This document shows, in pieces, positions 44,951 to 54,672 of a stretch of 64,000 bases of DNA. The notes beneath the pieces are model-generated. The model made no database searches, was not told the DNA's origin, and saw nothing but the letters and a program-made list of their open reading frames with translations. Where the stretch lies: assembly GCF_014250515.1 (NCBI RefSeq), contig NZ_CP060202.1, positions 4,289,501-4,353,500 of the forward strand, read 5' to 3'. Position numbers and translations under genes: made by a program. Position 1 is the stretch's first letter. Each line of letters starts with the position of its first letter. This stretch comes from Hymenobacter sediminicola. Lineage in GTDB: Bacteria; Bacteroidota; Bacteroidia; Cytophagales; Hymenobacteraceae.

Positions 44951-46231
44951 CTAGCGGGTCAGCCAGCCGGCTAGTGCTGCGCCTACGCGCTGCACATCCT
45001 GAAATGAGTTGTAGAGCGGCACTGGTGCCAGCCGGATAACGTTAGGCTCACGCCAATCAGCAATGATGCCTTTCGCGGCCAAGAAATCGAACAGTTCCCG
45101 GCCCTGCTGATGCACAAGCAAGGACAGTTGGCAGCCGCGCGCCTCCGGGCGTTGCGGCGTAATAATTTCCAAGCGGCTAGCAGGCAGGTTCAGCCCCCGA
45201 ATCAGAAATTCCAGATACGCCGTGAGCTGCTCACTCTTGCGGCGCAGCACCGCCATTCCCCCGGCCTCCTCCACCAGCGCCAACGCAGCTCGGTGAATGG
45301 CCATCGGGAAAATCTGGGCGTTGGACAGTTGCCAGCCAGCGGCACCAGCCATGGGCCGGAAGCCCTTTTTCATCTGGAAACGGTCGGACGGGTCGTGGCC
45401 CCACCAGCCCGCCAGGCGCGGCAAATCGGGCCGGTTAGCGAACCGCTCGTGCACATATACGCCGCTTGTGCCGCCGGGACCAGAATTAAGGTATTTATAG
45501 GTGCACCAGCAGGCGAAATCCACGTCCCAGTCGTGCAGCTGCAGCTCCAGGTTGCCGGCCGCGTGGGCCAGGTCGAAACCCACAATGGCACCTACCGCGT
45601 GGCCGGCCCGCGCAATAGCCGCCATATCAAAGGCCTGGCCCGTATAGTAGTTCACGCCGCCCAGGATGATGGTGGCCAGCGAGTCGCCCAGCTCCTGAAT
45701 CTTCGCCTCGATGTCCTCGGTGCGCAGCGTATGCTCGCCGGAGCGCGGCACCAGCTCCACAATGGCATCATCGGGGGCGAAGCCGTGCAGCTTCACCTGG
45801 CTTTCCAGCGCATATTGGTCCGACGGAAACGCGCCACCTTCCATGAGCACCTTGTAGCGGGTGGCTGTAGGGCGGTAGAACGAAATCAGTAGCAGGTGCA
45901 GGTTAGTGGTCAGGTTATTCATTACCACCACTTCTACTGGCTTCGCTCCTACCAGCCGGGCGCTGGCCTCGGTGAGGGTTTCGTGATAGTGCATCCAGGG
46001 CGAGGTGCCATGAAAATGGCCTTCCACTCCCAGCCGCTCCCAGTCGGCAAACTCCTGCTCCACGGCCGCGCGGGCAGCTTTTGGCATCAGCCCCAGCGAA
46101 TTACCGCACAGATACACACTTTCCTGCCCATCGGGGCCGGGCGGAATATGAAAGCGGGAACGGAAGTCGCGCAGTATATCCTGCGCGTCGAGGTGGGCGG
46201 CAAAGTCGGGGGTGGGCTGGAAGGAAGTCAT
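44951..46231 (-). CDS. kynU: Kynureninase
   Basis: A 426-residue PLP enzyme that cleaves kynurenine or 3-hydroxykynurenine to (hydroxy)anthranilate and alanine. The PLP Lys is Lys246 in CWCTYKYLNSGPGG. Other family features are YLCGNSLGLMPKA and GFDLAHAAGNLEL. Full length. It is the last gene of a leftward run haao-acmsd-kynU, 26 bp after acmsd. With kmo upstream in the pathway, 3-hydroxykynurenine is the likely substrate. Confidence 0.96.
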   Translation of the reverse strand: MTSFQPTPDFAAHLDAQDILRDFRSRFHIPPGPDGQESVYLCGNSLGLMPKAARAAVEQEFADWERLGVEGHFHGTSPWMHYHETLTEASARLVGAKPVEVVVMNNLTTNLHLLLISFYRPTATRYKVLMEGGAFPSDQYALESQVKLHGFAPDDAIVELVPRSGEHTLRTEDIEAKIQELGDSLATIILGGVNYYTGQAFDMAAIARAGHAVGAIVGFDLAHAAGNLELQLHDWDVDFACWCTYKYLNSGPGGTSGVYVHERFANRPDLPRLAGWWGHDPSDRFQMKKGFRPMAGAAGWQLSNAQIFPMAIHRAALALVEEAGGMAVLRRKSEQLTAYLEFLIRGLNLPASRLEIITPQRPEARGCQLSLLVHQQGRELFDFLAAKGIIADWREPNVIRLAPVPLYNSFQDVQRVGAALAGWLTR

Positions 46232-46257
46232 TGGGGCAAAGATAGGCGGGCGAGTGG

Positions 46258-47343
46258 CTAGCGGCCCGCCAGAATTTGGGCCACCTTCGCATCGGGCAGC
46301 CCCAGCCAGTCCAGGGCATTCTGGCCTAGCATGCGGGCTTTCATTTCATCCGGGAAAGGCATGGAATGAATCAGCTCACCCGGCGTCAGCTCGCCCAGCG
46401 GAAACGGATAGTCGGTGCCGAGCGTGATTTTGTCGGCCCCCAGGGTTTTCATGAGGTAGTCGAGCATCAGCGGGTCGTGCACCAGCGAATCGACCCAGAA
46501 CCGGCCCAGATACTCACGCGGATTCACATTGTTGTCGACGGCGCACAAGTCGGGGCGCACCTGAAAGCCGTGCTCGATGCGGCCGATGGTACTGGCGAAG
46601 GTGCCACCGCCGTGCGCCACCGCCACGCGCAGTTTCGGCAGCCGCTCCAGCACGCCTCCAAATACCAGCGAGCAAAGCGCCAGCGTACTTTCGGCGGGCA
46701 TACCCACCAGCCAGGGAAGCCAGTATTTGGGCATTTTCTGCTGCGCCATCATATCCCAGGGATGCACAAACACGCACGCTCCCAGTTCTTCGGCCGCCGC
46801 AAATACCTCAAATAGCTCCGGCGCATCAAGGTTCCAGTCGTTGACGTGTGAGCCAATCTGGATGCCGGCCAGCCCGATCTTCATGCACCGTTCCAACTCC
46901 CGCACGGCCAAGTCGGGGGCCTGCAGGGGCACGGTGCCGAGGCCAATGAAGCGCGTAGGGTAGCGCTGCACTACGTCGGCAATATGGTCGTTGAGCAGCT
47001 GGCTCAGGTCCAGCGCATCCAGCGGCTTGGCCCAGTAGCTGAACATGACGGGCACTGTGCTGAGCACCTGCACCTGCACCCCAAACTGGTCGTATTCGCG
47101 CATCCGCACCTGTGGGTCCCAGCAGTTATCCTGGATTTCGCGGAAGAACTTGTCGTCCTGCATCATGCGGGCGCAGCAGGGCTTGTGGTGGTCCAGCCGA
47201 ATGAAGCCCCCATATCCGTACCGTTCGCGCAGGTCGGGCCAGCGCTCCGGCAGAATGTGGGTGTGGATATCGACGGAAAGCGAGTTGGCGAGAAAGGCGG
47301 AAACGGGTGGCGAGGCGGCGGAGTGAGGGGTGGTAGAAGGCAT
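46258..47343 (-). CDS. 2-amino-3-carboxymuconate-6-semialdehyde decarboxylase (ACMSD)
   Basis: A 361-residue amidohydrolase-superfamily zinc enzyme. The metal-binding HxH is VDIHTHILPERWPDL (His27, His29); VAHGGGTFAS and the LGTDYPFPLGE Asp motif complete the site. It removes CO2 from the product of HAAO, steering it away from quinolinate and NAD synthesis. ATG 47343 is chosen; the frame is open upstream to 47433 but that would overlap haao. Confidence 0.93.
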   Translation of the reverse strand: MPSTTPHSAASPPVSAFLANSLSVDIHTHILPERWPDLRERYGYGGFIRLDHHKPCCARMMQDDKFFREIQDNCWDPQVRMREYDQFGVQVQVLSTVPVMFSYWAKPLDALDLSQLLNDHIADVVQRYPTRFIGLGTVPLQAPDLAVRELERCMKIGLAGIQIGSHVNDWNLDAPELFEVFAAAEELGACVFVHPWDMMAQQKMPKYWLPWLVGMPAESTLALCSLVFGGVLERLPKLRVAVAHGGGTFASTIGRIEHGFQVRPDLCAVDNNVNPREYLGRFWVDSLVHDPLMLDYLMKTLGADKITLGTDYPFPLGELTPGELIHSMPFPDEMKARMLGQNALDWLGLPDAKVAQILAGR

Positions 47344-47381
47344 TGCCGCAACTGGGCTTGGGTGGGTGGCGGAAAGGGTGG

Positions 47382-47921
47382 TTACTCGGTGGGTGGCGCT
47401 ACGGGGGCTGGCGCAGGCATGTAAGTGCCGCACTTTTTACAGGTGCGTAGGTCGTCGTTTTGCCAGAAGGCATTCATGATGGGTGGCAGCTGGGTCACGA
47501 TGTCTGTGATTTCCGCATACTCTTCATAGAGCTTGTTGCCGCAGTTTTCGCAATACCACTGGAAGCCGTCCAGCTCACCAGCGGTACGGTAGCGCTCCAA
47601 TACCAGCCCTACGGTGCCGGCCGGCCGACGCGGCGAGTGGGGCGTGCGGGGCGGCAGCAGGAACATCTCGCCCTGTTTTATTTCGATATCGACTGGCTTG
47701 CCATCCTCGATAATCTTTACCACAATGTCGCCTTCGATCTGCAGAAACAGTTCTTCGCCTTCATCAAAATGGTAGTCTTTACGGGCGTTGGGGCCGCCTA
47801 CTACCATCACAATAAAGTCCTGGTTGTCTTTGAACACCTGCTGGTTGCCGACCGGAGGCTTGAGCAGGTGGCGGTGTTCGTCAATCCATTTCTGGAAGTT
47901 GAAAGGACGGGCAACGGGCAT
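47382..47921 (-). CDS. 3-hydroxyanthranilate 3,4-dioxygenase
   Basis: A 179-residue cupin dioxygenase that opens 3-hydroxyanthranilate to 2-amino-3-carboxymuconate semialdehyde. The catalytic Fe ligands His51, Glu57 and His95 (DYHFDEGEE, PRTPHSPRRP) and Arg47/Arg99-type substrate residues match the Cupriavidus enzyme almost position for position. The C-terminal rubredoxin-like iron site (Cys124, Cys127, Cys161, Cys164) of bacterial members is present. First gene of the haao-acmsd-kynU run. Confidence 0.95.
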   Translation of the reverse strand: MPVARPFNFQKWIDEHRHLLKPPVGNQQVFKDNQDFIVMVVGGPNARKDYHFDEGEELFLQIEGDIVVKIIEDGKPVDIEIKQGEMFLLPPRTPHSPRRPAGTVGLVLERYRTAGELDGFQWYCENCGNKLYEEYAEITDIVTQLPPIMNAFWQNDDLRTCKKCGTYMPAPAPVAPPTE

Positions 47922-48012
47922 AGCGTGGGGGTGGTTGGGTGAAGGATAGCCGCCCCGAGCCGGGGCCGGACAGCGTGGCCGAACTTACACAAAACCGCGC
48001 ACCAATTCCCCA

Positions 48013-49296
48013 TCAACTCACTTCAGCACTGGCCTGCAGCAACTCTGGCTCTTCGTCCGGGCCATGCCCCCGCAGCAGCAGCAGGATTGGCCAAGCCATG
48101 GCCACGCCTACCAGCGTCAGGTAGATGTACGGCACCTGTACAAAGGCATAAAAGGTTGCCAGATAGACTTTCAGCGTGAGAAGCCCGTAGATGCGGTAAT
48201 CCAGCCGGGGCCGGCGCCCAAACCAATAAGCCGCGGCCGCCACTACTACCGCTACACACACGCCTGCGTGCACCAGCCGCACCAGTTGCACCCGCTGGGC
48301 AATGTCGCCGGGGGCCAGGCGGTGGAAAAATGCGGCCAGCCCAACTCCGCGGTACAGATGCTCAGGCCGGCCGATGGGAGGCTGTTCCCATTCACCGATG
48401 GCAGCGCCGGTGTACGTGTCCTGGGCGCGGGCAAAGGCGCCCCAATCGTGGCTCAGGAAGGGCGCGATATAGATGACCAGTACCAGAGCGGCTACCAAAC
48501 CCGTCACACGCAATGCCACCATCCGCCCCTGCTGCTGCCAGAGTATTGCTAGCCACAGCGGCACCCAGAATACCAGCGAAAAGCGCGACAATATGCAGAC
48601 CGTGAGACACAATGCCTGCACCCACCAAGGCCCGCGCCACAGGCTAAAGGCCAGCAGCAAATAGAACCCCACGATAAGAAGCTCAATCGTGCGTGTAAGC
48701 GTATTCGGGTCGGTTTGCAGAATGGCTTGGAGCAGCAGCAACGGTACCACTGCCAATGCCAGCGTTGCTGGCAACGGCAATTGGCGCCGAATCAGCAGCC
48801 CGACACCTACCGCAACCGCCAACCCAAACCCAACAAATGCCACCCACCGGTAGTCGATATGCAGCAGCTCGGCCGGTACGAAGGGCAGCCAGGTAAGAGG
48901 CAAATAGGTGGGATAGATGATGTACCCGAAGTCTAGGATGGGCACATAAACTGCCTCGTGGGCCAGCCACCGTTGCACCATCACTTCGATAGAAGGAATT
49001 ACATCCGACAAAGCAGGATCGATGGGTACCTTCCCCAGCATCCGGGCCACCCGCAGGCCGAAAGCTACTAATGCGCCAAGCAATAGAGCTGCACTTATCA
49101 ACTGCGCTTTTGTAGCAGGGCGTAGTACCGGCAGTGAACGGCCCCGGAACGCCCACAGTCCGCTTATCCCTACTCCTACCCCCGCCAGCCACAGCACAAC
49201 CGGACTGAGGGCCGCCCCAAATACATTGCGCAGAAACGTGAACAGCAGAAACTCAACAACAAAAGCGGCTACCAGCAGCCAACCGGCAAAAGACAT
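48013..49296 (-). CDS. Polytopic GT-C-like membrane protein, paralogue A
   Basis: About 427 residues with 10 or more hydrophobic segments. The first outer loop contains SDVIPSIEVMVQRW, the acidic pattern expected for a polyprenyl-phosphate-dependent GT-C transferase, then DFGYIIYPTYLPLTW. It is clearly related to the protein at 53255-54550 along its whole length. ATG 49296 (MSFAGWLLVAAF) starts the first helix; longer frames overlap the divergent SDR gene. Exact sugar and acceptor unknown. Confidence 0.78.
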   Translation of the reverse strand: MSFAGWLLVAAFVVEFLLFTFLRNVFGAALSPVVLWLAGVGVGISGLWAFRGRSLPVLRPATKAQLISAALLLGALVAFGLRVARMLGKVPIDPALSDVIPSIEVMVQRWLAHEAVYVPILDFGYIIYPTYLPLTWLPFVPAELLHIDYRWVAFVGFGLAVAVGVGLLIRRQLPLPATLALAVVPLLLLQAILQTDPNTLTRTIELLIVGFYLLLAFSLWRGPWWVQALCLTVCILSRFSLVFWVPLWLAILWQQQGRMVALRVTGLVAALVLVIYIAPFLSHDWGAFARAQDTYTGAAIGEWEQPPIGRPEHLYRGVGLAAFFHRLAPGDIAQRVQLVRLVHAGVCVAVVVAAAAYWFGRRPRLDYRIYGLLTLKVYLATFYAFVQVPYIYLTLVGVAMAWPILLLLRGHGPDEEPELLQASAEVS

Positions 49297-49435
49297 ACGA
49301 ATCGGATAAAGGCGCACCTGTTCTGGCCGCGCTGCAACTACCGGCGAACTTACGCAAAAGCCTGTTCCAGCTACACGTGACCAGTACCCGACAGGCATTT
49401 TGCTACTTTTAAGCTCATTTCCAACTTTGGTTTCC

Positions 49436-50227
49436 ATGAATCTTGATCTTACTTCCCAACGCGCCCTGGTAGGCGGCAGCACGCAGGGCATCGGCCGGGC
49501 CATAGCCGAGGAACTGGCTTGCTTGGGAGCCACCGTTACGCTGCTGGCCCGCGACGAAGCTCGCCTGCGCGAAACGGCGGCGGCGCTGCCTACGCCCCAT
49601 GGCCAGGTGCACGACTATCTGGTAGCCGATTTTTCGCAGCCCGCTACCTTGGCCGAACGCCTGCATGCATATCTGGCGGCGCATCCCGAAGGTTTTCATA
49701 TCCTCATCAACAACACCGGCGGACCAGCCGGCGGGCCAATTCTGGATGCCCCCGTGGATGCCTTCCGGGCAGCATTTGAGCAGCACCTTGTCTGCAATCA
49801 TCTGCTGGCACAAGCCGTTGTGCCGGCCATGCGCCAGCGTAAGTATGGGCGCATCATCAACATTATCAGTACTTCCGTGAAGCAGCCGCTGCCGGGTCTG
49901 GGCGTGTCGAATACCATCCGGGGAGCGGTGGCCAGCTGGGCCAAAACGCTGGCCAACGAACTGGGCCCGCATGGCATCACCGTGAACAATGTGCTGCCGG
50001 GCGCCACCGTCACGCAGCGTCACACCTCACTTATCGAGAAGAAAACCACTCAGACCGGGCAGTCGGCAGAGGAAATTGAAGCCGGTATGCTGAAGCTGAT
50101 TCCTGCCAGCCGATTTGGGCAGGCCGAGGAAACGGCGGCGGCAGTAGTATTTCTGGCTTCCGGCTCGGCGGGCTACATCAACGGCATCAACGTGCCCGTA
50201 GATGGCGGCCGCACAGGCAGCTTGTAA
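49436..50227 (+). CDS. Atypical short-chain dehydrogenase/reductase
   Basis: A 263-residue Rossmann-fold protein of the FabG-like SDR group with the cofactor motif GGSTQGIGRAIAEEL (about 13-27) and NNTGGPAGGP. The usual catalytic YxxxK is replaced: where FabG has NYAAAK, this has a VSNTIRG segment with Ser and Arg (Tyr to Ser, Lys to Arg). So the active site differs, or the protein is not an ordinary oxidoreductase. The C-terminus YINGINVPVDGGRTG is normal. ATG 49436 is chosen. Confidence 0.85.
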   Translation: MNLDLTSQRALVGGSTQGIGRAIAEELACLGATVTLLARDEARLRETAAALPTPHGQVHDYLVADFSQPATLAERLHAYLAAHPEGFHILINNTGGPAGGPILDAPVDAFRAAFEQHLVCNHLLAQAVVPAMRQRKYGRIINIISTSVKQPLPGLGVSNTIRGAVASWAKTLANELGPHGITVNNVLPGATVTQRHTSLIEKKTTQTGQSAEEIEAGMLKLIPASRFGQAEETAAAVVFLASGSAGYINGINVPVDGGRTGSL

Positions 50228-50385
50228 GCGCCAGAAAAAGGCCATCATTTCCCAGTTTCAGACCCTTGAGTAGCCGGCAGAATAGTAGCTAATTTCTTCC
50301 GCTATTGATCATTCCAGGCGGCGGGTAGCCAACACTGGCCAATCCGTCCTATTTTTGCTGACTTTCCGTCAAGCCTTTTCGCGCT

Positions 50386-51108
50386 TTGGTACACATCGAC
50401 ACGCTTTCCATCGTCATTCCCGTTTACAACGAAGGCCGCACTATCCATCAAATTCTGGATTTGCTGCGCGAACTGAAGCTGGTCAATGATATAAAGAAGG
50501 AGATTATTCTGGTCAATGACTGCTCTTCCGACAACTCGGTGGAAGCCATCCAGGCCTATATGCAGCGCTACCCCGAAATGGGCCTGCGCCTGCTGCAGCA
50601 TACAGTAAACCAAGGCAAGGGCGCGGCGCTGCACACCGGCATCCGCGAGGCCACCGGCGACTACGTCATCATTCAGGATGCGGACTTGGAATATGATCCG
50701 GAAGAGTACAATGTGCTGCTCAAGCCGGTGCTGAAAGGCTTTGCTGATGTGGTGTTTGGCTCGCGCTTCATGGGCGGCAACCCGCACCGCATTCTGTTTT
50801 TCTGGCACAGCATCGGCAACAAGATGCTCACCTTCCTGTCGAACATGTTCACGGATCTGAACCTGACCGACATGGAAACCTGCTACAAGCTGTTCCGCCG
50901 CGACATTATTCAGCGCCTGAAACTGGAAGAGAAACGCTTTGGCTTCGAGCCGGAAGTAACGGCTAAAGTGTCGCGTGTGCAGGATGTGCGCATTTACGAA
51001 GTCGGTATCAGCTATTATGGCCGCACGTACGCCGAGGGCAAGAAAATAGGCTGGCGCGACGGATTTCGGGCCATCTACTGCATCATAAAGTATGGCCTGT
51101 TTGGCTAG
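50386..51108 (+). CDS. GT2 glycosyltransferase, dolichyl/polyprenyl-phosphate type
   Basis: A 240-residue GT-A enzyme without C-terminal helices. Motifs: SIVIPVYNEGRTI, LVNDCSSDNSVE (nucleotide-sugar Asp), QGKGAALHTGIREATGDYV, and QDADLEYDP (the DAD metal motif). This is the DPM1/DPG-synthase pattern, which loads a sugar (Man or Glc) on a lipid phosphate at the inner face. It would supply donors to the GT-C proteins around it. Start TTG 50386. A hairpin follows. Confidence 0.9.
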   Translation: MVHIDTLSIVIPVYNEGRTIHQILDLLRELKLVNDIKKEIILVNDCSSDNSVEAIQAYMQRYPEMGLRLLQHTVNQGKGAALHTGIREATGDYVIIQDADLEYDPEEYNVLLKPVLKGFADVVFGSRFMGGNPHRILFFWHSIGNKMLTFLSNMFTDLNLTDMETCYKLFRRDIIQRLKLEEKRFGFEPEVTAKVSRVQDVRIYEVGISYYGRTYAEGKKIGWRDGFRAIYCIIKYGLFG

Positions 51109-51145
51109 GCCTTTCAGGAACTCCACACCTTCCTTACAGACACAA

Positions 51146-51179
51146 GCCCCCTGGCCTCAATAAGAAGAGGCCAGGGGGC
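51146..51179. terminator. Hairpin between convergent genes
   Basis: A perfect 13-bp GC-rich stem (gccccctggcctc / gaggccagggggc) with 8-base loop. Weak T-tract on either side. Confidence 0.6.
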
Positions 51180-51248
51180 ATGCGCTTTAGTGGCTTTGTA
51201 TACCCGAAAAAGGGTCGAATGCCTGATATGAGAAAGCAGCTTCGACTA

Positions 51249-52556
51249 CTATTTCGGGGGTGCTGGAGGCCATTCTAGCCAGAAGAAATGCGCTTTATAC
51301 ATTTCCCAGGTAGTGTCGCAGCAGTGCAGAATGGTTAGATGATACTGCCACGTCTGCAACAGGTTGAGCACAATGCAGCCCAGCAGTACAAGGGTAATGC
51401 CGTAGAGCGAAACATAGGAACGGCGGCATCGGTCGAAAACGCTGGCCAACGGCAGCGCCAACAGCGGATACAGGCTGATGAGGGGGCGCTGGCTAAAGCT
51501 CCCGCCGTAGCCCCAGTCCCACCACGACCAAGTAACGTACAGCACCAGCGGCAGCAACACCACCAACACCGGCAGCGCCGCCCGCACCTGGCGCCGCAGC
51601 ATAAAGACGCCCAACAGGGCCAGCGCCATAACAGGCGTGTAAACCAGCCAGCCCTTGCGCATACTGAAGAATCCTTCCAGCAGATGCGAATGACGCAAGT
51701 CGAATTTCTCGCCCGGATAAGAATCAATAACCCAGGCGCCGCCTACACTGTGCCAGAACAACGGCTGCACTGCCAGCACCGCCACTGCCAGCACCCCAAC
51801 CAACAGGACTTGGCCACGGTGCTGCCACAGCTGCTGCACCCGTTCCCGTACTGCTACGCCCGAGGTAAGGCCCCACAGTGCCGGCACTAGTCCCATCCAC
51901 AGCTCCGTGTTGCGCACCAGTCCCAGCAAGCCTAGCGTAAGCCCGAGCAGCACGGCATCGCGCTGCCGGAAGGCAGCCAGCCAGCGGATTGTGAGCAGCA
52001 GCAGAGTCGCATTCAGCAGAAACAGCGTGCCGTGCGACATCGGCGACTCGTAAGTGGCATAGCAGAAAAAATTGGTGGCCAGCCCTACTGCCAGAATAGT
52101 AAGCGCCACGGTAGTGTCTTCGAAGAACCGGCGCAGCACGGCCCGCAACAGCCACAGACCCAGCATGGCATAGCCCAGGCACAGCAGCATAACCATCTTC
52201 TGATAAATCGGGGCATAGCCGTCGGCCGGAGAACCACGCAACAGCGAGAAAGTGTGCGCTACGAAAAAGGCGGGCGTGTAGAACAGCGCCATGCCGGGCG
52301 GATACTTCATTACCTGCTGCCCGTTGGGCGCCGGCACCAACCCATAGCGGCTGTTGAGGTCGGGCCGATAGTGGGCGCGCACAGCCGCTGTGTAGGAACC
52401 GTCCCCTACATCATCGTAGATAAAATAGCTGGGCAGATATTGGTAGTAGCCGCCCATGTCCCAGACCAATACGTTGTGCGCATCCCATTTTCGGGCCTGA
52501 AAAACAACCAGCAGCGCCAGCGCAACAACCAGAAGATAACTAGCTAAAGATTTCAT
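51249..52556 (-). CDS. Polytopic membrane protein, PMT/GT39-like
   Basis: A 435-residue protein with about 10 membrane helices. The first outer loop reads VLVWDMGGYYQYLPSYFIYD, with Asp residues in the position of the GT-C catalytic motif, then KYPPGMALFYTPAFF. Hydrophobic segments continue to about residue 415. Likely moves a sugar from a polyprenyl-phosphate donor; substrate unknown. Leftward, followed across an 88-bp gap by the lipoprotein gene upstream. Confidence 0.75.
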   Translation of the reverse strand: MKSLASYLLVVALALLVVFQARKWDAHNVLVWDMGGYYQYLPSYFIYDDVGDGSYTAAVRAHYRPDLNSRYGLVPAPNGQQVMKYPPGMALFYTPAFFVAHTFSLLRGSPADGYAPIYQKMVMLLCLGYAMLGLWLLRAVLRRFFEDTTVALTILAVGLATNFFCYATYESPMSHGTLFLLNATLLLLTIRWLAAFRQRDAVLLGLTLGLLGLVRNTELWMGLVPALWGLTSGVAVRERVQQLWQHRGQVLLVGVLAVAVLAVQPLFWHSVGGAWVIDSYPGEKFDLRHSHLLEGFFSMRKGWLVYTPVMALALLGVFMLRRQVRAALPVLVVLLPLVLYVTWSWWDWGYGGSFSQRPLISLYPLLALPLASVFDRCRRSYVSLYGITLVLLGCIVLNLLQTWQYHLTILHCCDTTWEMYKAHFFWLEWPPAPPK

Positions 52557-52582
52557 GCAAAAGGGTCCAAGCGGACAGCAAA

Positions 52583-52624
52583 ACGGCTCTTCGGGGCAGC
52601 CAGTAGCTTATCCCGAAGAGCCGT
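52583..52624 (-). terminator. Intrinsic terminator of the lipoprotein gene
   Basis: A 13-bp stem (acggctcttcggg / cccgaagagccgt), followed on the minus strand by TTTGC, lies 20 bp after the lipoprotein stop. Confidence 0.75.
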
Positions 52625-52644
52625 ACAGGCAATAAGGCAGCTGC

Positions 52645-53184
52645 CTAATCGACTTTTTCGATGGTCAGATCATCCAGGAAAGCAGGTTCTGGAGCGCCGG
52701 TGCGCCACAGGTACACGCTTATCTTGTTGGCGTAGGTCACGTTGTCGGGCAGGATAATCTCCTTTTCTACTTCTACCCATTTATTGAACGCCTTCACTTG
52801 GTCTGTGAGCTTAAGGCCTTCCCAAACAATCGGTTTGGCAGCCGGATTTGCGGGGTCCGTGATTTGCGTAACCAGTACAGCTTCGGTCTTACCGTTCGGC
52901 AGGTTTACCCAGCCGTGCACCTTCAGCTTGCGTAGTTTGCTGGCGCTGAGTTTGCCCAGCAAATTGCTATAGCCCATGCTATATTCTACAGCCGGATCTA
53001 CTTTGATGGAATACCGACCCGAATGAGCTTTTTCTTTGGTCAGAGAAGCAGGGGTATTATCACCCATCCAACCGTCAATTGATTCGAAATCGTTGCCAGC
53101 GAGTTGATTGGCCGGAATTTCTGCTTTTTTTTCGCCGCAGGAAACCATGCCTACCGCCAGAAGTGCGTAAAGCAGTTTTTTCAT
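52645..53184 (-). CDS. Lipoprotein with carbohydrate-binding-like fold
   Basis: About 179 residues from ATG 53184, with lipobox MVSC (Cys16). The mature part (AGNDFESIDGWMGD, SLTKEKAHSGRYSIKVDP, KVHGWVNLPNG, PAFLDDLTIEKVD) has the shape of a beta-sandwich carbohydrate-binding domain. It may bind glycan made by this locus. Start at the ATG that creates the lipoprotein signal; 11 upstream codons dropped. Confidence 0.72.
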   Translation of the reverse strand: MKKLLYALLAVGMVSCGEKKAEIPANQLAGNDFESIDGWMGDNTPASLTKEKAHSGRYSIKVDPAVEYSMGYSNLLGKLSASKLRKLKVHGWVNLPNGKTEAVLVTQITDPANPAAKPIVWEGLKLTDQVKAFNKWVEVEKEIILPDNVTYANKISVYLWRTGAPEPAFLDDLTIEKVD

Positions 53185-53254
53185 AAATGTGAGACAAAGA
53201 AGTATTTGTGTGCTCAAAACTAGCGGAAAATCAGCAGCCCGCCAGCACCTATAG

Positions 53255-54550
53255 CTACGATTGCGCCGGAGATGCTTCGGGCTCTTTTAAACACAGGATA
53301 ATCCAGACCGACATGAAAGGCACCAGCAGTAACAGGTTGTCGTAGGGAACCTGAATGAAGGCATAGAAAAAGGTCAGATTCAGCTTAAGCGCTAACAGTG
53401 CCAGATGCCGATAATCGAGGGTGAGCCGATGCCGCCGCAGCCAATACCACGCTGCAACCGCGGCTACTGAGCCCACAGTTGCAACCAGATGCACTCCTCG
53501 CAGCAGGTTGATGCGGGCGGCAAAATCACCAGGCGCGTATTTGTAGAACAGGCTGGCCAGCCCTACGCCACGAAATAGCTGCGTGGGTAGCCCATCGGGG
53601 CCCACATTGTTCTGCCATTCCGCCACGGCAGCGGCCGTATAAGCTCCCTGCCCTTTCATGAATGCCGACCAATCAGCAGATAGGAAGGGAATAACATAGA
53701 TGCCCAGCACCCCTATTGCGACCAGAGCCACCAACCAGAATGCCCGTTTAGGACCTTCGTGCCGGTAAATCAGCCATAGATAGAAAGGTATCCAGAACAG
53801 CAGTGAGAACCGTGAAAGCAGGCATAGCAGAAGCCCTACTGCCCGGAATGCCGTGGACTGACTGAGGATGCCGGCTACCAGAATGAAGTAGTAGCCGATA
53901 ATCATGGTTTCGATAGACAGACCCAGGATATGAGTATCATGCCCCAGCAAAGGCCAGAACAGCACCAGTGGCAGCAGCAGCTTGAGAATACCTCCATACA
54001 GGGATGGAGCGGTACTGGCCAGCCGGTACGCATACAGCAAAGCACCCACAGCCAGTACCCATAGCCCTAGCCATCTGTAGTCCACGTTCAATGCATCGGG
54101 CAGCAGATAGGGCAGCCACATCATGGGCAGGTAAGTAGGCGACAAGTCGTACCCGAACTCGGTGATGAGTGCGTACACCGGCTGCCCTGTCTGAAAGCGT
54201 CGCAGGTATATCTCAATGGAAGGCAGCACATCCGACATCTTCACATCTACCGGATACTGTTCAATGATTTCGCGCAGCCGGGGATATAAGGCAACCGCCA
54301 GCAGGCCCATTGCCACCGGATACGCCCAGCGGGGCCGCATTGCGCTGGCAGCCCCCAGGATATAAGGCTGATTCCGCAGGGCACGCCAGGCGGCCGCTGT
54401 AAACAGCAAGGAGGCCCCTACATACAGCACCGGACTTACATACGGCCCGAAGGCATTGCGCCCATAAAAGAAGAGCAGGAATTCGGCGGCAAAAGCAGCC
54501 AGCACGAGTACGGTCTGCGCAGCGGAGGGGCGGGTGGTAGCGGGCACCAT
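53255..54550 (-). CDS. Polytopic GT-C-like membrane protein, paralogue B
   Basis: A 431-residue paralogue of the protein at 48013. Shared blocks: AEFLLFFYGRNAFGPYVSPV, SDVLPSIEIYLRRF, and EFGYDLSPTYLPMMWLPYLL then DYRW. The acidic SD pair in the first outer loop is retained. At least 10 helices. The C-terminus ends in a short polar tail. It flanks the locus on the other side from copy A, on the same strand. Confidence 0.78.
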   Translation of the reverse strand: MVPATTRPSAAQTVLVLAAFAAEFLLFFYGRNAFGPYVSPVLYVGASLLFTAAAWRALRNQPYILGAASAMRPRWAYPVAMGLLAVALYPRLREIIEQYPVDVKMSDVLPSIEIYLRRFQTGQPVYALITEFGYDLSPTYLPMMWLPYLLPDALNVDYRWLGLWVLAVGALLYAYRLASTAPSLYGGILKLLLPLVLFWPLLGHDTHILGLSIETMIIGYYFILVAGILSQSTAFRAVGLLLCLLSRFSLLFWIPFYLWLIYRHEGPKRAFWLVALVAIGVLGIYVIPFLSADWSAFMKGQGAYTAAAVAEWQNNVGPDGLPTQLFRGVGLASLFYKYAPGDFAARINLLRGVHLVATVGSVAAVAAWYWLRRHRLTLDYRHLALLALKLNLTFFYAFIQVPYDNLLLLVPFMSVWIILCLKEPEASPAQS

Positions 54551-54585
54551 GGGTAGAAACTTCTAATAACAGGGGGCAAGATTAC

Positions 54586-54593
54586 TAACTTTG
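54586..54593 (+). promoter_or_regulatory. -7 element before the methyltransferase
   Basis: TAACTTTG matches TAnnTTTG, 79 bases before ATG 54673. No clear -33 element. Confidence 0.4.
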
Positions 54594-54672
54594 TCGCAGT
54601 TACAGGCGGCCCGTTTGTCGGGGCTATAGTTGTACCAGTATCTTTATGTTTTCATAATCATCGCCTGACCGT

